Assembly (NCBI GenBank): GCA_016800925.1
Contig: JABCPU010000157.1
Span: forward strand, 84,455 to 148,454
Length of the DNA stretch: 64,000 nucleotides
Direction: 5' to 3'
Source of the DNA: Suillus spraguei
Lineage: Eukaryota; Basidiomycota; Agaricomycetes; Boletales; Suillaceae
Part shown: positions 12,273-22,500 of the stretch, piece after piece
Layout of the letters: each line of letters opens with the position of its first letter
Numbering within the stretch: position 1 is the first letter of the stretch
Notes under the pieces: generated by a model
What the model was told of the DNA's origin: nothing
Database searches by the model: none
Seen by the model: only the letters and a program-made list of their open reading frames with translations
Made by a program: the position numbers and the translations under genes

Positions 12273-12696
12273 GTATCTGAATATAATTGATAGGGAGTCG
12301 TTCTTTGATTGAATCACGCGCAAAACGATCCGGTGCATCAAGAGAAGCATCTTGGATGATGGAAGATTGGTCCATTGAATTTGCAGGTATAATTTGCGTC
12401 GCATCAATAGCAAGAAAGTTATATCGTTTATTTCGTATCATCCTGAAAAATACTCGTTTTCTCATTGGACAGATGTCACGTTACTCTGAGAATCCGCTCT
12501 TGATCCAAATTCAAACTCAGTTTTACCAGTCCCTCTATCGACGGTTTGCCTCATAGAGGGGCTGGTCACCAGTCTAATCGCGAACCTGCATTAGCTAAAT
12601 TCCTCCAGTTAAACAGGCTACCTCAGTAGCTCTGACATATAAGTATGTTTGCTTCCCTTCTTTGCTGTTTGACCTCTTTGTGTCTGTTTTGTTCAG

Positions 12697-13002
12697 ATTT
12701 TATCTTGGTGGTCACCGACATCGACACCCGCACCCGCACCTGCTCTGAAAGAAAAATATGTTCTCACAAACCCCAAGATGAACCCTCTCAACCCGCAAGG
12801 TCTTAAACCGTGAGTGTACACATCTGTGTTTGCTATACCGGCTGACTTGGGCTACTTCCGCGTGAACAGATGTTGCGCCTGCCCAGAAACGAAATCTGCT
12901 CGTGATGCTTGTTTTCTTCAGAACGGCAGCGAAGAAGGCAAATGTGCTGAGCTACTCCAGAAGCATGTTGAATGCATGCGAGGGCTCGGATTCAACATCT
13001 AG
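12697..13002 (+). CDS. COX17: COX17-like copper chaperone; first exon not found
   Basis: Copper carrier of the mitochondrial intermembrane space that feeds cytochrome c oxidase assembly. The exon at 12,870-13,002 encodes [14 protein letters not shown] and [19 protein letters not shown], with the CCxC copper site and two CX9C pairs exactly spaced. Joining it across the 60-base intron 12,810-12,869 to [10 protein letters not shown] restores the diagnostic [10 protein letters not shown]. The preceding in-frame stretch ([19 protein letters not shown]) resembles the linker of fungal COX17 and follows an acceptor at 12,696. Upstream of that intron there is no ATG before the end of the mobile element at 12,557. 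The only in-frame ATG is 12,778, which would give a 54-residue protein that keeps the whole functional core. The initiator exon may have been separated by the insertion, or may be very small. Confidence 0.88.
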
Positions 13003-13820
13003 TTGCCGTAATTATACTATGCAGTTGTGACTCGAGGTCATGACCAAGTGCTGGGTAATGTATGTCCAGCTGAGGGAACGTGCTCGAACTTTGCTTCCTG
13101 CATTCGCTTTTCTACCTGCAATAACGTCGAGTTTGTTGTACCTCGCACTTCTCCACTCACTCCTATAGTTTCCTTTATACCTACCCACCACTCCCTTTTA
13201 ATCTTTACACCGCAGTTTTGTCACCCGGTACCAGTTCCTTTTAATCGAGCATTCTTACAGTATGCTGTGTCAATACATATTTCTGTTTCAAAGCTAATAC
13301 TCCAAAGCCATCCGACATGATCGATCCGTAATTAAGTAGGTATCCCGCCCTCCCGAGCGCTTGAATTGCTGATCGCATGATATCTTCCAGGGTTTTATCA
13401 GTAAATGATTTCGGTGCAGGACACCATGCAAGTGTCATACCGCGCAGCTTGAAACTATGGGAGTACCTCACGAGCCACAGTCAAGGAAGGTACGTGACCT
13501 AATGACCACTCAGGAACTGGTGTTTTGGCCTCCAGCCCAGGGTTTCAGTCACACAGAAACTGTGATTGCGTAACCTCGCCCTAGTACACCGAACAAACAT
13601 GTGCGCGTCGACGGTGAGCATTTTGTGGCCCTTCCCTTTCACCATGCTAACTCTTGAGTCGGTCCCACTGGTTTCCGACTGCTTACTATTTGAATCTGAA
13701 GAACAAGGACTTCACTCGCTGCACCATACCGTACCTCAAATATTAATGTTCACACCAGAGCTCTGCCTTTCCGACACTTAGCGGCCCCTCCATAGCTTGT
13801 TCTAGCCAACCGTCCACAAC
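13003..13820. other. No recognisable gene
   Basis: After the COX17 stop there are only short open frames. An AT-rich and pyrimidine-rich stretch near 13,080-13,260 could be a 3' UTR. The reverse strand at 13,241-13,471 carries a 76-codon frame without known motif. Confidence 0.4.
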
Positions 13821-13843
13821 TGAATGAGGCGCGAGTTCAACCT

Positions 13844-14110
13844 CGCAAAAATCCTGCTTGCCTGCCTGTGGCATGCCATGGACCGTTTTCCACTTACTTC
13901 GTTGACCCTTGATATGGGAATCGCCCTCCCACCATCAATTGGCACAATCAATGTGTTCAATAATCTTACACATCATCTTGATATCATGGATTCATGGTTA
14001 CTGAAGAACCCTTCGCGGGTAACCCTGTGCAGTTGCCCAGGTATATTAGCATTGCAGCAAGGGTTCGAACTTCCAACCAAGATCAAGGTCTACTGTGTAA
14101 GATCTTGCTG
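13844..14110 (+). pseudogene. Leucine-rich, F-box-type protein fragment
   Basis: The frame around ACLWHAMDRFPLTSLTLDMG and NVFNNLTHHLDIMDSWLL has the spacing of leucine-rich F-box-type proteins that are numerous in agaricomycetes. The LWHAMDxxPLTxLTLD block recurs on both arms of the palindrome at 62.1-62.5 kb, next to the 3' ends of copies C and D of the H3-tail repeat. Here it lies about 430 bases beyond the 3' end of copy A. The fragment is short and broken, and no complete gene can be assembled. Family assignment is an inference. Confidence 0.4.
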
Positions 14111-14770
14111 ATAACATTATAAAATATCCTAAGAGATTTGATTTATGTGTGCTTGATCGCTTCTATATATATATACTTTACATATGCTTCGCATTGGCCT
14201 GCCTGGGAAGCATGACCAAATATCACAGAGCGGCTCGGATGGCGCAGAGGGTGATGACAGACATAGTTGCATGTGATGCGGTGTAAGATCAAGCAGACAA
14301 AGAGGACTTAGCGAATGTGAAGTTAAGAGGGACTTTGGCCCTCAAGACATGAAATAACATTTACATACATGCTTCAAGTGTACCGGTAGCGCAGTTAGCA
14401 TCCAGTTTGGAACGATGCTTGTATATGTGTAGTTTCATAGTCACCGCTTATATCTAAAGTATGATTTTGGTACATTTAACTGGTATCACCTCTATGCGTT
14501 TCTCCAGCTGGCTCCAAGGTCTGACATCTGAGCTGTAACATACAAATTCCTTTATGGCGCTGGATCAGTTTAAAAAGTCTATTCATTCACTCCGACACAG
14601 AGTACACACAATCATTTTTGTTTGCATAAATACTTGTCTCATCCAAAATTAGTACTGCCAATGATCAAAATGAGCGTAGCGTTAGCTGGGTAATGTGCCA
14701 CACCAGTCAACTTGTGTGTCCAAGATGAAAAATGAACTAACCCTGTGGGTAGCATAGTACGTAACACTAT

Positions 14771-17115
14771 TCAATCAACAACTCTTGCCAAGGCTTCTTC
14801 CTCTTGCAACTTCTGAAACAAAGCATCGAGGGCCTTTGTGTTCACATGACCAGAAGTAAGTGTACCCAGGGTTGCGTGCACCGTTTGTACATGAATTGCG
14901 GGGGTGTCAGTCGATAGTACACTGCAAAGCTCATTGAACGAGATACTGTCGTAGCTGTAAGCCCTGATCGCCTGTTGCACATTTTCCAAGGAGAAGAGTG
15001 ATTCTGGTATGTAGTCGTCCTCACTGGTCGATTGGCCATCTTCCTCAGCCACTGCAGTGAATTGCGATATGGGATCTGATGCTGAGTTGGGATGTTTGTG
15101 TTGGTCGTCCTCATATTCCGTGATAATGTCAGGAGTGTGATTACGAGGCGTCTTTGAAGGTGTGTCCATGATGTTGTCAGGAGTAAGAGCGGAAACATGG
15201 CCAGCGGGATGTCGCTCGTTGTCTTGAATGGGTGACGTCACATCCATGTCGGATGGGATGTCCCCAGCAGGTCGCGTTTGCACCGCGGACGACGGATCAT
15301 CTAAATAAACCATCAATGAATGTTGGTTGCAGATGCAGAAAACAACGAGGAGACACACCTGTGCCCATGGATGAACCCGCTTCCCTTTCCGGTGTGGTAA
15401 CATGTCGTATGTCATCTACAATGAATCAAGTACGCAAATTTGAGACGTGGATACACGCAGCACACAAGAACCGTACCTTGGTGATGCCCATTCAACGATT
15501 TCGAAACGCGATCATGGGCCTCCTGCAGCACTGCATCCACAGTGTCGGGTTTGACCGTTTTCATAATCCAAGCCCACACCTGGTGATCGTTTGTACCTGA
15601 GTCAGGGAATCGATCGATGCTACGGAGAAATTGCTGGGCAGCGGCTTGGAGGTCGCTTTGCGAATTGCGTAGGTAAGCTCGCACAGCAATCTTGGCATCC
15701 AACTTGAGAAATGGGAGGTCAGGCTCACCACCATCTGCGAATCGGGGCATGATATGGAATCCCGCAGAGGTGATGATGTGATGAATGCGCGTACCTGAAT
15801 CGATGGTGTTGGCCTGACGATCCGGCTCTAAATTCAATGCTTCGGCCAGTAAATGACTGAATCCATCCCATGTCATGTTACCATCGATCAGCTGGTCCAC
15901 GCACGACGACCACTCATGCAGTGTCTCATCGGTGTCCAGCATGTCCATGATTTCCCTCAGAAAGTCTCCACGTTTGATCCCATCCTCGGCCGCCAAGCAA
16001 TGGTACAAAAACACCAGGGGTTCATAAAGGGTGAATCCTGCAAGATGTTGGTTCAGGCAGAGGCACGAATTAATCCACTAACCATCGCGGAGAAATTGCT
16101 CCTTTCGTTCACTGATAAATCGAATTGGAGGCTCATGGGACTCATGCCACCTGTCTGGTAATTCCGCGTTTTCATCATATGTAATGTCCACTCCCTCCCC
16201 CTCCTTCAGTTGCTTGAGAGCTGCATTGATATTTTTCTTGAACATAGCTGAGAGGTCGAGGCCCTTAGCCATCCATGAATTGTCCGTCTCACCAAGCATC
16301 GTCGGTATTTGATCCGCATTCACACCCCAGTCCGCTTCTGAGGCCGTCGCAAGTTAGCAGCAGCAATGTACACGAGCGCGTCATGTACGCCTACCGAAGA
16401 GATTCTTGTTTCCCGCGTGCAATGGATCCGCCTGTAAGTAATCATTTGCATTGTTAGGCAACTCATCGAATTCCAAGAATAGCCAATCTCGGCGGTCACG
16501 GATGAGGAACTCGTCGAGCGATTTGATCCGTTCGTCATTAACGCCGTTCGCGATACATTCCTCCAACACCGTTCTCCTCGCAACCATAGCCTGAAGGAAA
16601 CGTGCACCAGCATTCTTGCGAGACACGGACACTAGTTCTGCCCTCCCTTGTTGCGTCTTTGTACTCTTCCTTTTCTGCTTCTTCTTAGACTCACCATCCC
16701 AACATCTCCATACAGCGAGCCAGTATTCCACACAGTAGCAAAGATACACCCAGGACGACCGATATCTCGTGGGGAGGATCACATAGCCGAGAATCTGCCT
16801 GTCCTTCATCGCAGGAACCCGCAAACACTCAAGCTGATCGGTATCCCCTGCGCCGTACTTCACCAGTTCAGGAACGCCATAGTGAATTCTTTGAGGTGCA
16901 CGTGCATCCCATTGATCCATGGAGATCTCAGCCTTGGTGACAGGTATGCAAAAATCACGGATGGGTTGAGGAAGTGCCCTACTGATGGCTGCAATTTTCA
17001 TTGCATGTTTTGCTGCAGTCATTGCACGATGCTGTTGGCGAATGGGTTGAAAGTGGGGCTGAAGCACTTTTCCAGTGTGTTGCTGTCGCCGTGCTGTTTG
17101 CTTCGTGCGAGCCAT
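14771..17115 (-). CDS. Protein with histone H3 N-terminal tail mimic, copy A
   Basis: Five exons are read on the minus strand; all donors and acceptors match those of copies B and C. The product begins MARTKQTARRQQHTGKV: after Met removal, residues 1-8 equal the H3 tail, K9 is R, and a TGK follows near the place of H3 K14. The next part is basic (RQQHRAMTAAKHA) and has a three-codon insertion (MKI) absent in B and C. A second basic patch KKKQKRK near residue 150 could be a nuclear signal. Middle exons encode helical, acidic segments (MDMLDTDETLHEWSS; LRNSQSDLQAAAQQFL). The last exon is Ser/Asp/Glu-rich and then helical (DALFQKLQEEEALARVVD). No known domain is recognised. Open frame throughout argues for recent activity or selection. 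Confidence 0.75.
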
Positions 17116-17349
17116 CTAATGTAAGTGAGAAAGAGAGGGGTAAGTAAATCTGCTTTTATTTGTGTGATGAAAATGACAGACATTCGTATTGTTTGTGTCA
17201 CTGAGAACTCCGCCGGCAATCGCCTTTGTTCCATTGGGGTAAACTTCCTGATTTATATTGTGTGGTCGTGTAGTTGTTTGTTTAGCATTAAGAGTTTGTG
17301 TTATAAGTGGCGTCGATGTTCCAACTTTCTTCCAACTTCTCATGGTCAA

Positions 17350-17485
17350 CATGCACTCCATCGGAATGGAGTTGCATGACATCTTGATACCTCCTTGACA
17401 AGGGAGGTGTGTTCTGGAGTCATCCAAACATATGCGTAACATCCTGTCAAGGGTGATTTATAATCTGGAGGCATTCAGACGAGGT
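17350..17485 (-). promoter_or_regulatory. Iterated TGTCAAGGG-type motifs and hairpin upstream of copy A
   Basis: Two imperfect units of about 40-60 bases (17,394-17,430 and 17,453-17,482) share TGACAAGGG or TGTCAAGGG followed by CTGGAG.CAT.CA.AC. Next to them is an inverted repeat ACTCCAT....ATGGAGT (near 17,355-17,375). The same arrangement precedes copy C at about 58,890-59,000, and a related set occurs alone at 49,480-49,570. The position, about 250-370 bases upstream of the start codon, suggests promoter elements or protein-binding iterons. Confidence 0.45.
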
Positions 17486-17952
17486 TGTGCTACCCTTCTC
17501 TTGTATTACATGGGAAATCATTATTACCTGGCTGTGTAGGACACTGTACTACGCCTAGAAGATTAGCGCCGTTCTGCAATTTACTGTGGCAGAATTCAGC
17601 AAAACCCAGCAGTGTGGCATAACTTGCAATTGAAATTGTATCTACCCCATCAACGAACCTCAGAACTAGGAGGGTATTGAGCCTCTTCAAGGTCACAAGG
17701 ATTTGATGTTCTCCGAAGACCATGTTGATTGAACCTGGCCTGAAGACTCTATATCACCACTGAATACCCCTAAATTTATTCCGAGTTGTCGCATCTTACC
17801 TGACATTGCCACTGCATGATTATTCAACACTTGCAACATGCTACTATAAAATCTTGTTGATGTTCCAGCTGGAGTATACCCAGAGGACCATGGGCAAAAT
17901 TCTTGAGTTACCTTTGACAGACCTGTCTGTATGTCACTTGCAGAAATGTGTA

Positions 17953-18699
17953 CAGTAATCAACCGCCACTTGCGTTTCCACCATCACTTGCGTTGTAGCG
18001 CAATAACTAACTTTGTCAAATCTCATTACTTAGGCACAATTCTGCTTGCTATGTTTCCGTGTTGTGTTACACTAGTGGCGTTACTTCTAGAGCAAAGCAC
18101 GAAAACCATTCACTGTTATTCCTACTGACAGTCCCTCCTTGTACCCAAATGCCTGGTAACACCCACTCTATCGCAAAGAAGAAACAGGTAGCTCCGGCTG
18201 AAGAGAAACAAGGAACGCAGAGCCGCATACAAAGAAGAATTGAGGTTGTGGTAGGAAGAAAGAGATTGCGCCAAGCTCGAGAGGCGTCGGCCAATGTGGA
18301 AAAAAACCAAAGCAGGGCAAATTAGAGTCACCAATACCCAAACCGGCTCTCGGTGATGCTGAAGACGATGACAATGACGGTGTGAATGAAGAGGACGACG
18401 TCGACTCTGATGGTGGGAGCGAGGAGCTTTGATCTGTTATGAATCACGTACAATCAACCGTTATCGTCGTATTATACCATTTTTAGGTCTGACTCAAGTG
18501 ACGGGTAAGCGCTGATAAAGGCCATATTTTTGATGCGTTCACCACTCTACAAGACATTCTCTGATGGTCTTAATATTTCAATATATATAGTAGTTTATGT
18601 ATTTGAAAGTATTGGTTAAACGCGATCCAAAGAAAAAAGTGTTGTTGTGTTGTGAGACATGCTCAAAATTTTGTTGACGCAAGTGGCGGTTGATTACTG
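17953..18699. mobile_element. TA-flanked Tc1/mariner-type small element (MITE-like)
   Basis: Perfect 23-bp inverted ends (CAGTAATCAACCGCCACTTG plus CGT) are flanked by TA on both sides (17,951-17,952 and 18,700-18,701), the signature of Tc1/mariner/pogo-type insertion. Length is 747 bases. It carries one small broken open frame and no transposase. It lies 135 bases beyond the 5' limit of H3-tail copy A. Confidence 0.85.
18149..18432 (+). pseudogene. Small basic/acidic protein, frameshifted at an A-run
   Basis: The frame starts MPGNTHSIAKKKQVAPAEEK and continues as a Lys/Arg-rich segment (IQRRIEVVVGRKRLRQARE). It stops soon after a run of seven A near 18,299. Reading one base over after the A-run gives PKPALGDAEDDDNDGVNEED and DVDSDGGSEEL to a stop at 18,432, so the original product was a basic then strongly acidic protein of about 95 residues. 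It lies wholly inside the TA-flanked element. Function unknown. Confidence 0.5.
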
Positions 18700-18701
18700 T
18701 A

Positions 18702-19530
18702 CAAAGATGCTTAAACATGATTGACCTATTCTTGAACAGTAAGTCTCAGGCTATGTCACATTGAATACTTCAAGTTGCTAAAAATCTTCAAGGTTTCACA
18801 TCTGAAGTCTCAGATGTGCTACTACACCTCAAGTCCTGGTTTCGCATGGTTTCTTCTCAACCTCCCCCCTGCTAGCCAACCATGGCAGTATCAACTGAGT
18901 TACTCACTTTCTATCACACACACTTCAGGTGTTTGTGCAATGCTGTGAACGCTCTTCCCTACCTGTGAGCCAACTTTTATCTAGTTGAACCTTGCTGAGT
19001 TTTTTTTGCTATTCTCAAACTTTCACTTTCCAGGACTCTTGGAGTGGGCAATTGCACTGACAAGGAGTCCACAACTATCATGGTGTTTTAGCCACTTTGT
19101 CTTGGAGAGTTCTGCAAGAATATGTTCGCAGATCTATTGTGTATGCACAGTGCAGTTCTTCTATTTTCTTGCAACTATAATTTATTGTCTCCATCCAGTC
19201 CAGGTTTCATTAGCCACAGTATCTTTCATGACGTTGAATCTGTCTTGACAATGTTTGATCTCATGACTCATACTCCCCTTGATAATTTTGATTGTATTGC
19301 TGCCCTGACTCTGGCACTTTGATATGACTCGGAGATAACAGCTTTGAGGGTGTCATTGTCATGCCTTTTCTGTGTTCAATAAGGCTGCTTCCACTGCGTT
19401 GCCATGCACTTCCCGCCATTCGTAGGTGTAGCAGGCAGGTGGTACAGAATGATAGCAATAATGAACATCCTGTTGTCATCAAACAGCCCAGTATGGACAG
19501 ACCACATGGTCAGGGGTTAGGAATGGTGCC
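18702..19530. other. No recognisable gene
   Basis: Pyrimidine-rich, AT-rich DNA with short frames only. It forms the 3' side of the helicase gene. Nothing in it could be tied to a family. Confidence 0.4.
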
Positions 19531-19534
19531 TGCT

Positions 19535-22500
19535 CTACTTGAAATACTGCCCATTCTTCTCCAACTCCATGCAAAACGCAATAAAAATCTCCAACAAGTT
19601 GATGTACTGTCCCTTCTCCTTTTCCTCTTGTATTACCCAGACATCGAATTCGTCCTGGTTGACCCAACCCATTGATCGTCCCACCGTTGGTGCCAATTTG
19701 GCAGCATTTCCAGATGTCCAAAGGGCATATACAACCTTGAAGATGAAACCGGCGAATTGGCATTTCTCGCCCTTGCGGTAGCGAAATCCACTATGGCAGG
19801 CAGGCTCTTCTCCATTGCGGTTGTTGTTCTGCGGTAGTGCACAGTGGAAACAATTGGAGTACTGCTTGAATTTGAATAATTTTTTGAATCCGTGATAATC
19901 ACCATCTCTGAGATGCTCAAATTCACAGCTGTAATGTTCCTGTATGATGCCATTACCAGTAGCGAAATGGAATGGGCAACAGCCCTTCAGCCTTGTCATG
20001 AGCCTGTCCAAGATGGATGTTCTTCTCAAGCGACTCTCCAGTGCCTCCTGTATCCTGGAACCCCTGGCCATCCATGAAGATGAAGATACAGGGGCAGGGG
20101 CTGACAAAGGGGGGGCGATGGATGGCCTGGACACATCTGATGTTATTGGTTGAGACAACTTGGGAAAATGTGAGTAATATCTACAAAAATTATTATGAGA
20201 TACCTAATCACCGGGTATCGGGAGGGCTGAATCTTGTGAGATTGTTGACAATCCAGTGAATGAACTGAGAGCGACTCCTCACTGGTGGTGTTGGTGAGAC
20301 CAGATACAGCCGGTGAGGAGCTAGGTACCAAAATTTGAGGAGGAGTGATGAGGGGCCTGGACAACCTGGAGGTCCTAGAGCTAACAGAAGGTAATGCCTG
20401 CCTTGTCTGCAAGACGCGGGACATGTTATGGTCTTGACCCTGGCAGTTGGAAGGCGATGATGAACTAGGAACTAGAATGTGCCCAGTGGCAAGTCCTCTC
20501 CAATGGCCCTTGATTGTGTTCAAGGCAAAAACATGAATTTCGGAAGTAGGACCGCAGATGTCACATGGCATCACATCTGATTTGTTCTTGCAGCAATATG
20601 CAAATTGCGGTCCATCCATGCAGGAGATGGAGGTGTACCTACGACAGGTGGTGCCGAAGACCACATTTTGTAGCGCATATGTGCAGTCGAAATCAAGGTC
20701 ACTGGTGAATGCACCAAATTCTGTTTTGGAAGTGAGATAAAAGGCATGGGCCTCCTTGCCATCCCGCCCTGCACGTCCTGCCATTTGATTGACTACCGGA
20801 AGTCCATATTCGACCCCATTGACGACAACGAATCGAATGGAGCTTCGATCTATTCCCTGGGCAAAGGCAGTTGTACAAGCCATCACCTTTGTCCTTCCAC
20901 CGTCCCACTTGTCCAGATTGTCAGCTTTTGAGTTTTCTCCCGTGGTAGGAAGCCCACTATGGAAAACTGCACAGCCTGTAGCAGCGCCAAAGTCATCCGC
21001 CTCCCTGTTCGATGCAAAGAATACTAGCATTCGATCCGATGTTGTCATCCTCGTTTGGAGTTTTGTGACTAAGAGGTGCAAAGCTCCATTGGCATGGCTT
21101 GGGAGCACACGTAACACATGGAATCCGATCTCTGGACGGTCTGTGCAGGAACGAACTTCGTATAACTGCGAGGGATGGATACCAAAAGGTTGGATATATG
21201 CTGCGGTGATGGCGGGGGAGAAGGTTGCAGAAAGGAGAATGATTTGGCATTTCATTCGAGAAAACTGACTTGCCAATAACTCCCAGGGCCTTTTCCTCTT
21301 TGGATGGCACATAATCATGTCGTGGCATTCATCAATGAATATTTTCTTGAATGAATTTCCCAACGGTGTTGCGAGGAATCTGCCAGTCAAGATAAAGTAT
21401 CAACTGGAGTTTACAGCAGTAGATGCAATGAAGACCTACTCTCTGAATGCCATCGCAGAACAAGTCTCTACTTGGAGGAAGAGGATTTGAACATTATCAG
21501 GGACTTCCTTATCCTTGGTAAAGTTGTGCGCCCTAAGGCCCACAGCGCAGCATTTGCTAACCTGTTCTTCCAGAAGAACAACAAATGGGCAAACAACAAT
21601 GCATCGCTGATCAGGATCGATGAGGGGAGCAATCATCCACAAGGCACTCTTTCCTCCACCAGTCTTCAGAGTGACCAGGTGGTCCTGCTGAATGGTCATC
21701 ACACTGACGATAGCCTTCAACTGTTCTGTGGACTTTTCTTTTGCCGCTGGGTCCTTGAACAGGAGCTGAAAGGCGGTGCGGACCTTATTCTGCCACTCGT
21801 TTGCATGAGCTGAGGAGGAGCTATGCGGAGTTTCCATCTGGTCTTCATCCAAAGGAGACATGCATTGTTGTTGGGAGGATGAAGGGAGTAGGGAATGTTG
21901 GTAATCATTGTTCTTGTGAACGGAACCATCATCGTCTTGATCATCATCAGGCAGTATCAGGTCACTGAGATCATCTTCACTCAGGAGGGATGCCTTGCGA
22001 ATACGCTTTGAAGGAGATTCCACCCAATCCTCACCACTTTCCAATAAGCTCGGAGATTCCTGAACGCGCCTTCGTTTGCCACGAAGTGGACGTGGGGTAA
22101 AAGTTGACACAGAAGGCTGTGAGGATGGTACACTGGAACCTGAAGCATTGGTCATGATTTGCATGTCCCCTGTGTGATCTATGAATATCATCTCCTTCAG
22201 TAAACAGGGTGATGGACAAATACCTCCAGAATATGCATGACCACTTCCGCGTTGCCCAGGAGTCGCTGACATAGACAATAATTTATTAGGACCGAGAGGT
22301 TGGTTACGAAGCTCTGTGAGCCCTGCAGCGCCCTTCTGAAGAATATCCAGAATAGGCGGCAGGATGGCAGTGGTGACAAGTTCCTTCATGAGGTGAGGCA
22401 GGTTGTCTTGGAGGATCTTTCCCACTACACTACTGGCAATGGTCGACATGGTCTCGGAGATCGCTGCAAGGTCAGGAGACGGTGATCCACCACCATGGGC

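Larger units (their letters stand above)
9266..12557. mobile_element. 3.3-kb element with 83-bp terminal inverted repeats
   Basis: Bases 9,266-9,348 are repeated in inverse orientation at 12,475-12,557 with no visible mismatch. Inside lie a two-exon hypothetical gene, a nested Tc1-like element and a fragment of a second protein. The direct repeat ATCGCGAAC occurs at 9,257-9,265, touching the left end, and at 12,577-12,585, about 20 bases past the right end. It is a candidate 9-bp target duplication of the size made by Mutator-like elements. Next to the right end there is a hairpin (ACCAGTCCCTCTAT ... ATAGAGGGGCTGGT). No transposase for the outer element is recognised, so it is probably non-autonomous. 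The superfamily is not established. Confidence 0.7.
14342..17817 (-). mobile_element. H3-tail repeat unit, copy A (possibly mobile)
   Basis: The whole block is shared with 58,481-62,123 (copy C, opposite strand). It comprises a 5' flank of about 0.7 kb, five coding exons with introns, and a 3' flank of about 0.4 kb. The 5' limit is at ATGCAGTGGCA and the 3' limit at CATGTCTTGA (gene strand); outside both points the copies differ. No terminal inverted repeats and no clear target duplication are visible. The copies might therefore be segmental duplications or an element class whose ends are not obvious. Confidence 0.7.

Noticed and set aside
14030..14085. GGTTCGAAC string resembling a tRNA T-loop
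   Set aside because: The flanking bases do not pair into a T-stem and no A box with the right spacing precedes it.
14160..14180. (TA)n run as a regulatory element
   Set aside because: Very short simple repeat without any gene-specific context; similar runs occur at 30.8 kb.
16381..17115. Copy A as a diverged histone H3 gene
   Set aside because: Only the first 8-9 residues match H3. The histone fold sequence is absent and the protein is five times longer.
14342..17817. H3-tail unit as a Helitron
   Set aside because: The 3' end lacks a hairpin followed by CTRR, the 5' end does not begin TC, and no Rep/helicase is encoded in the unit.
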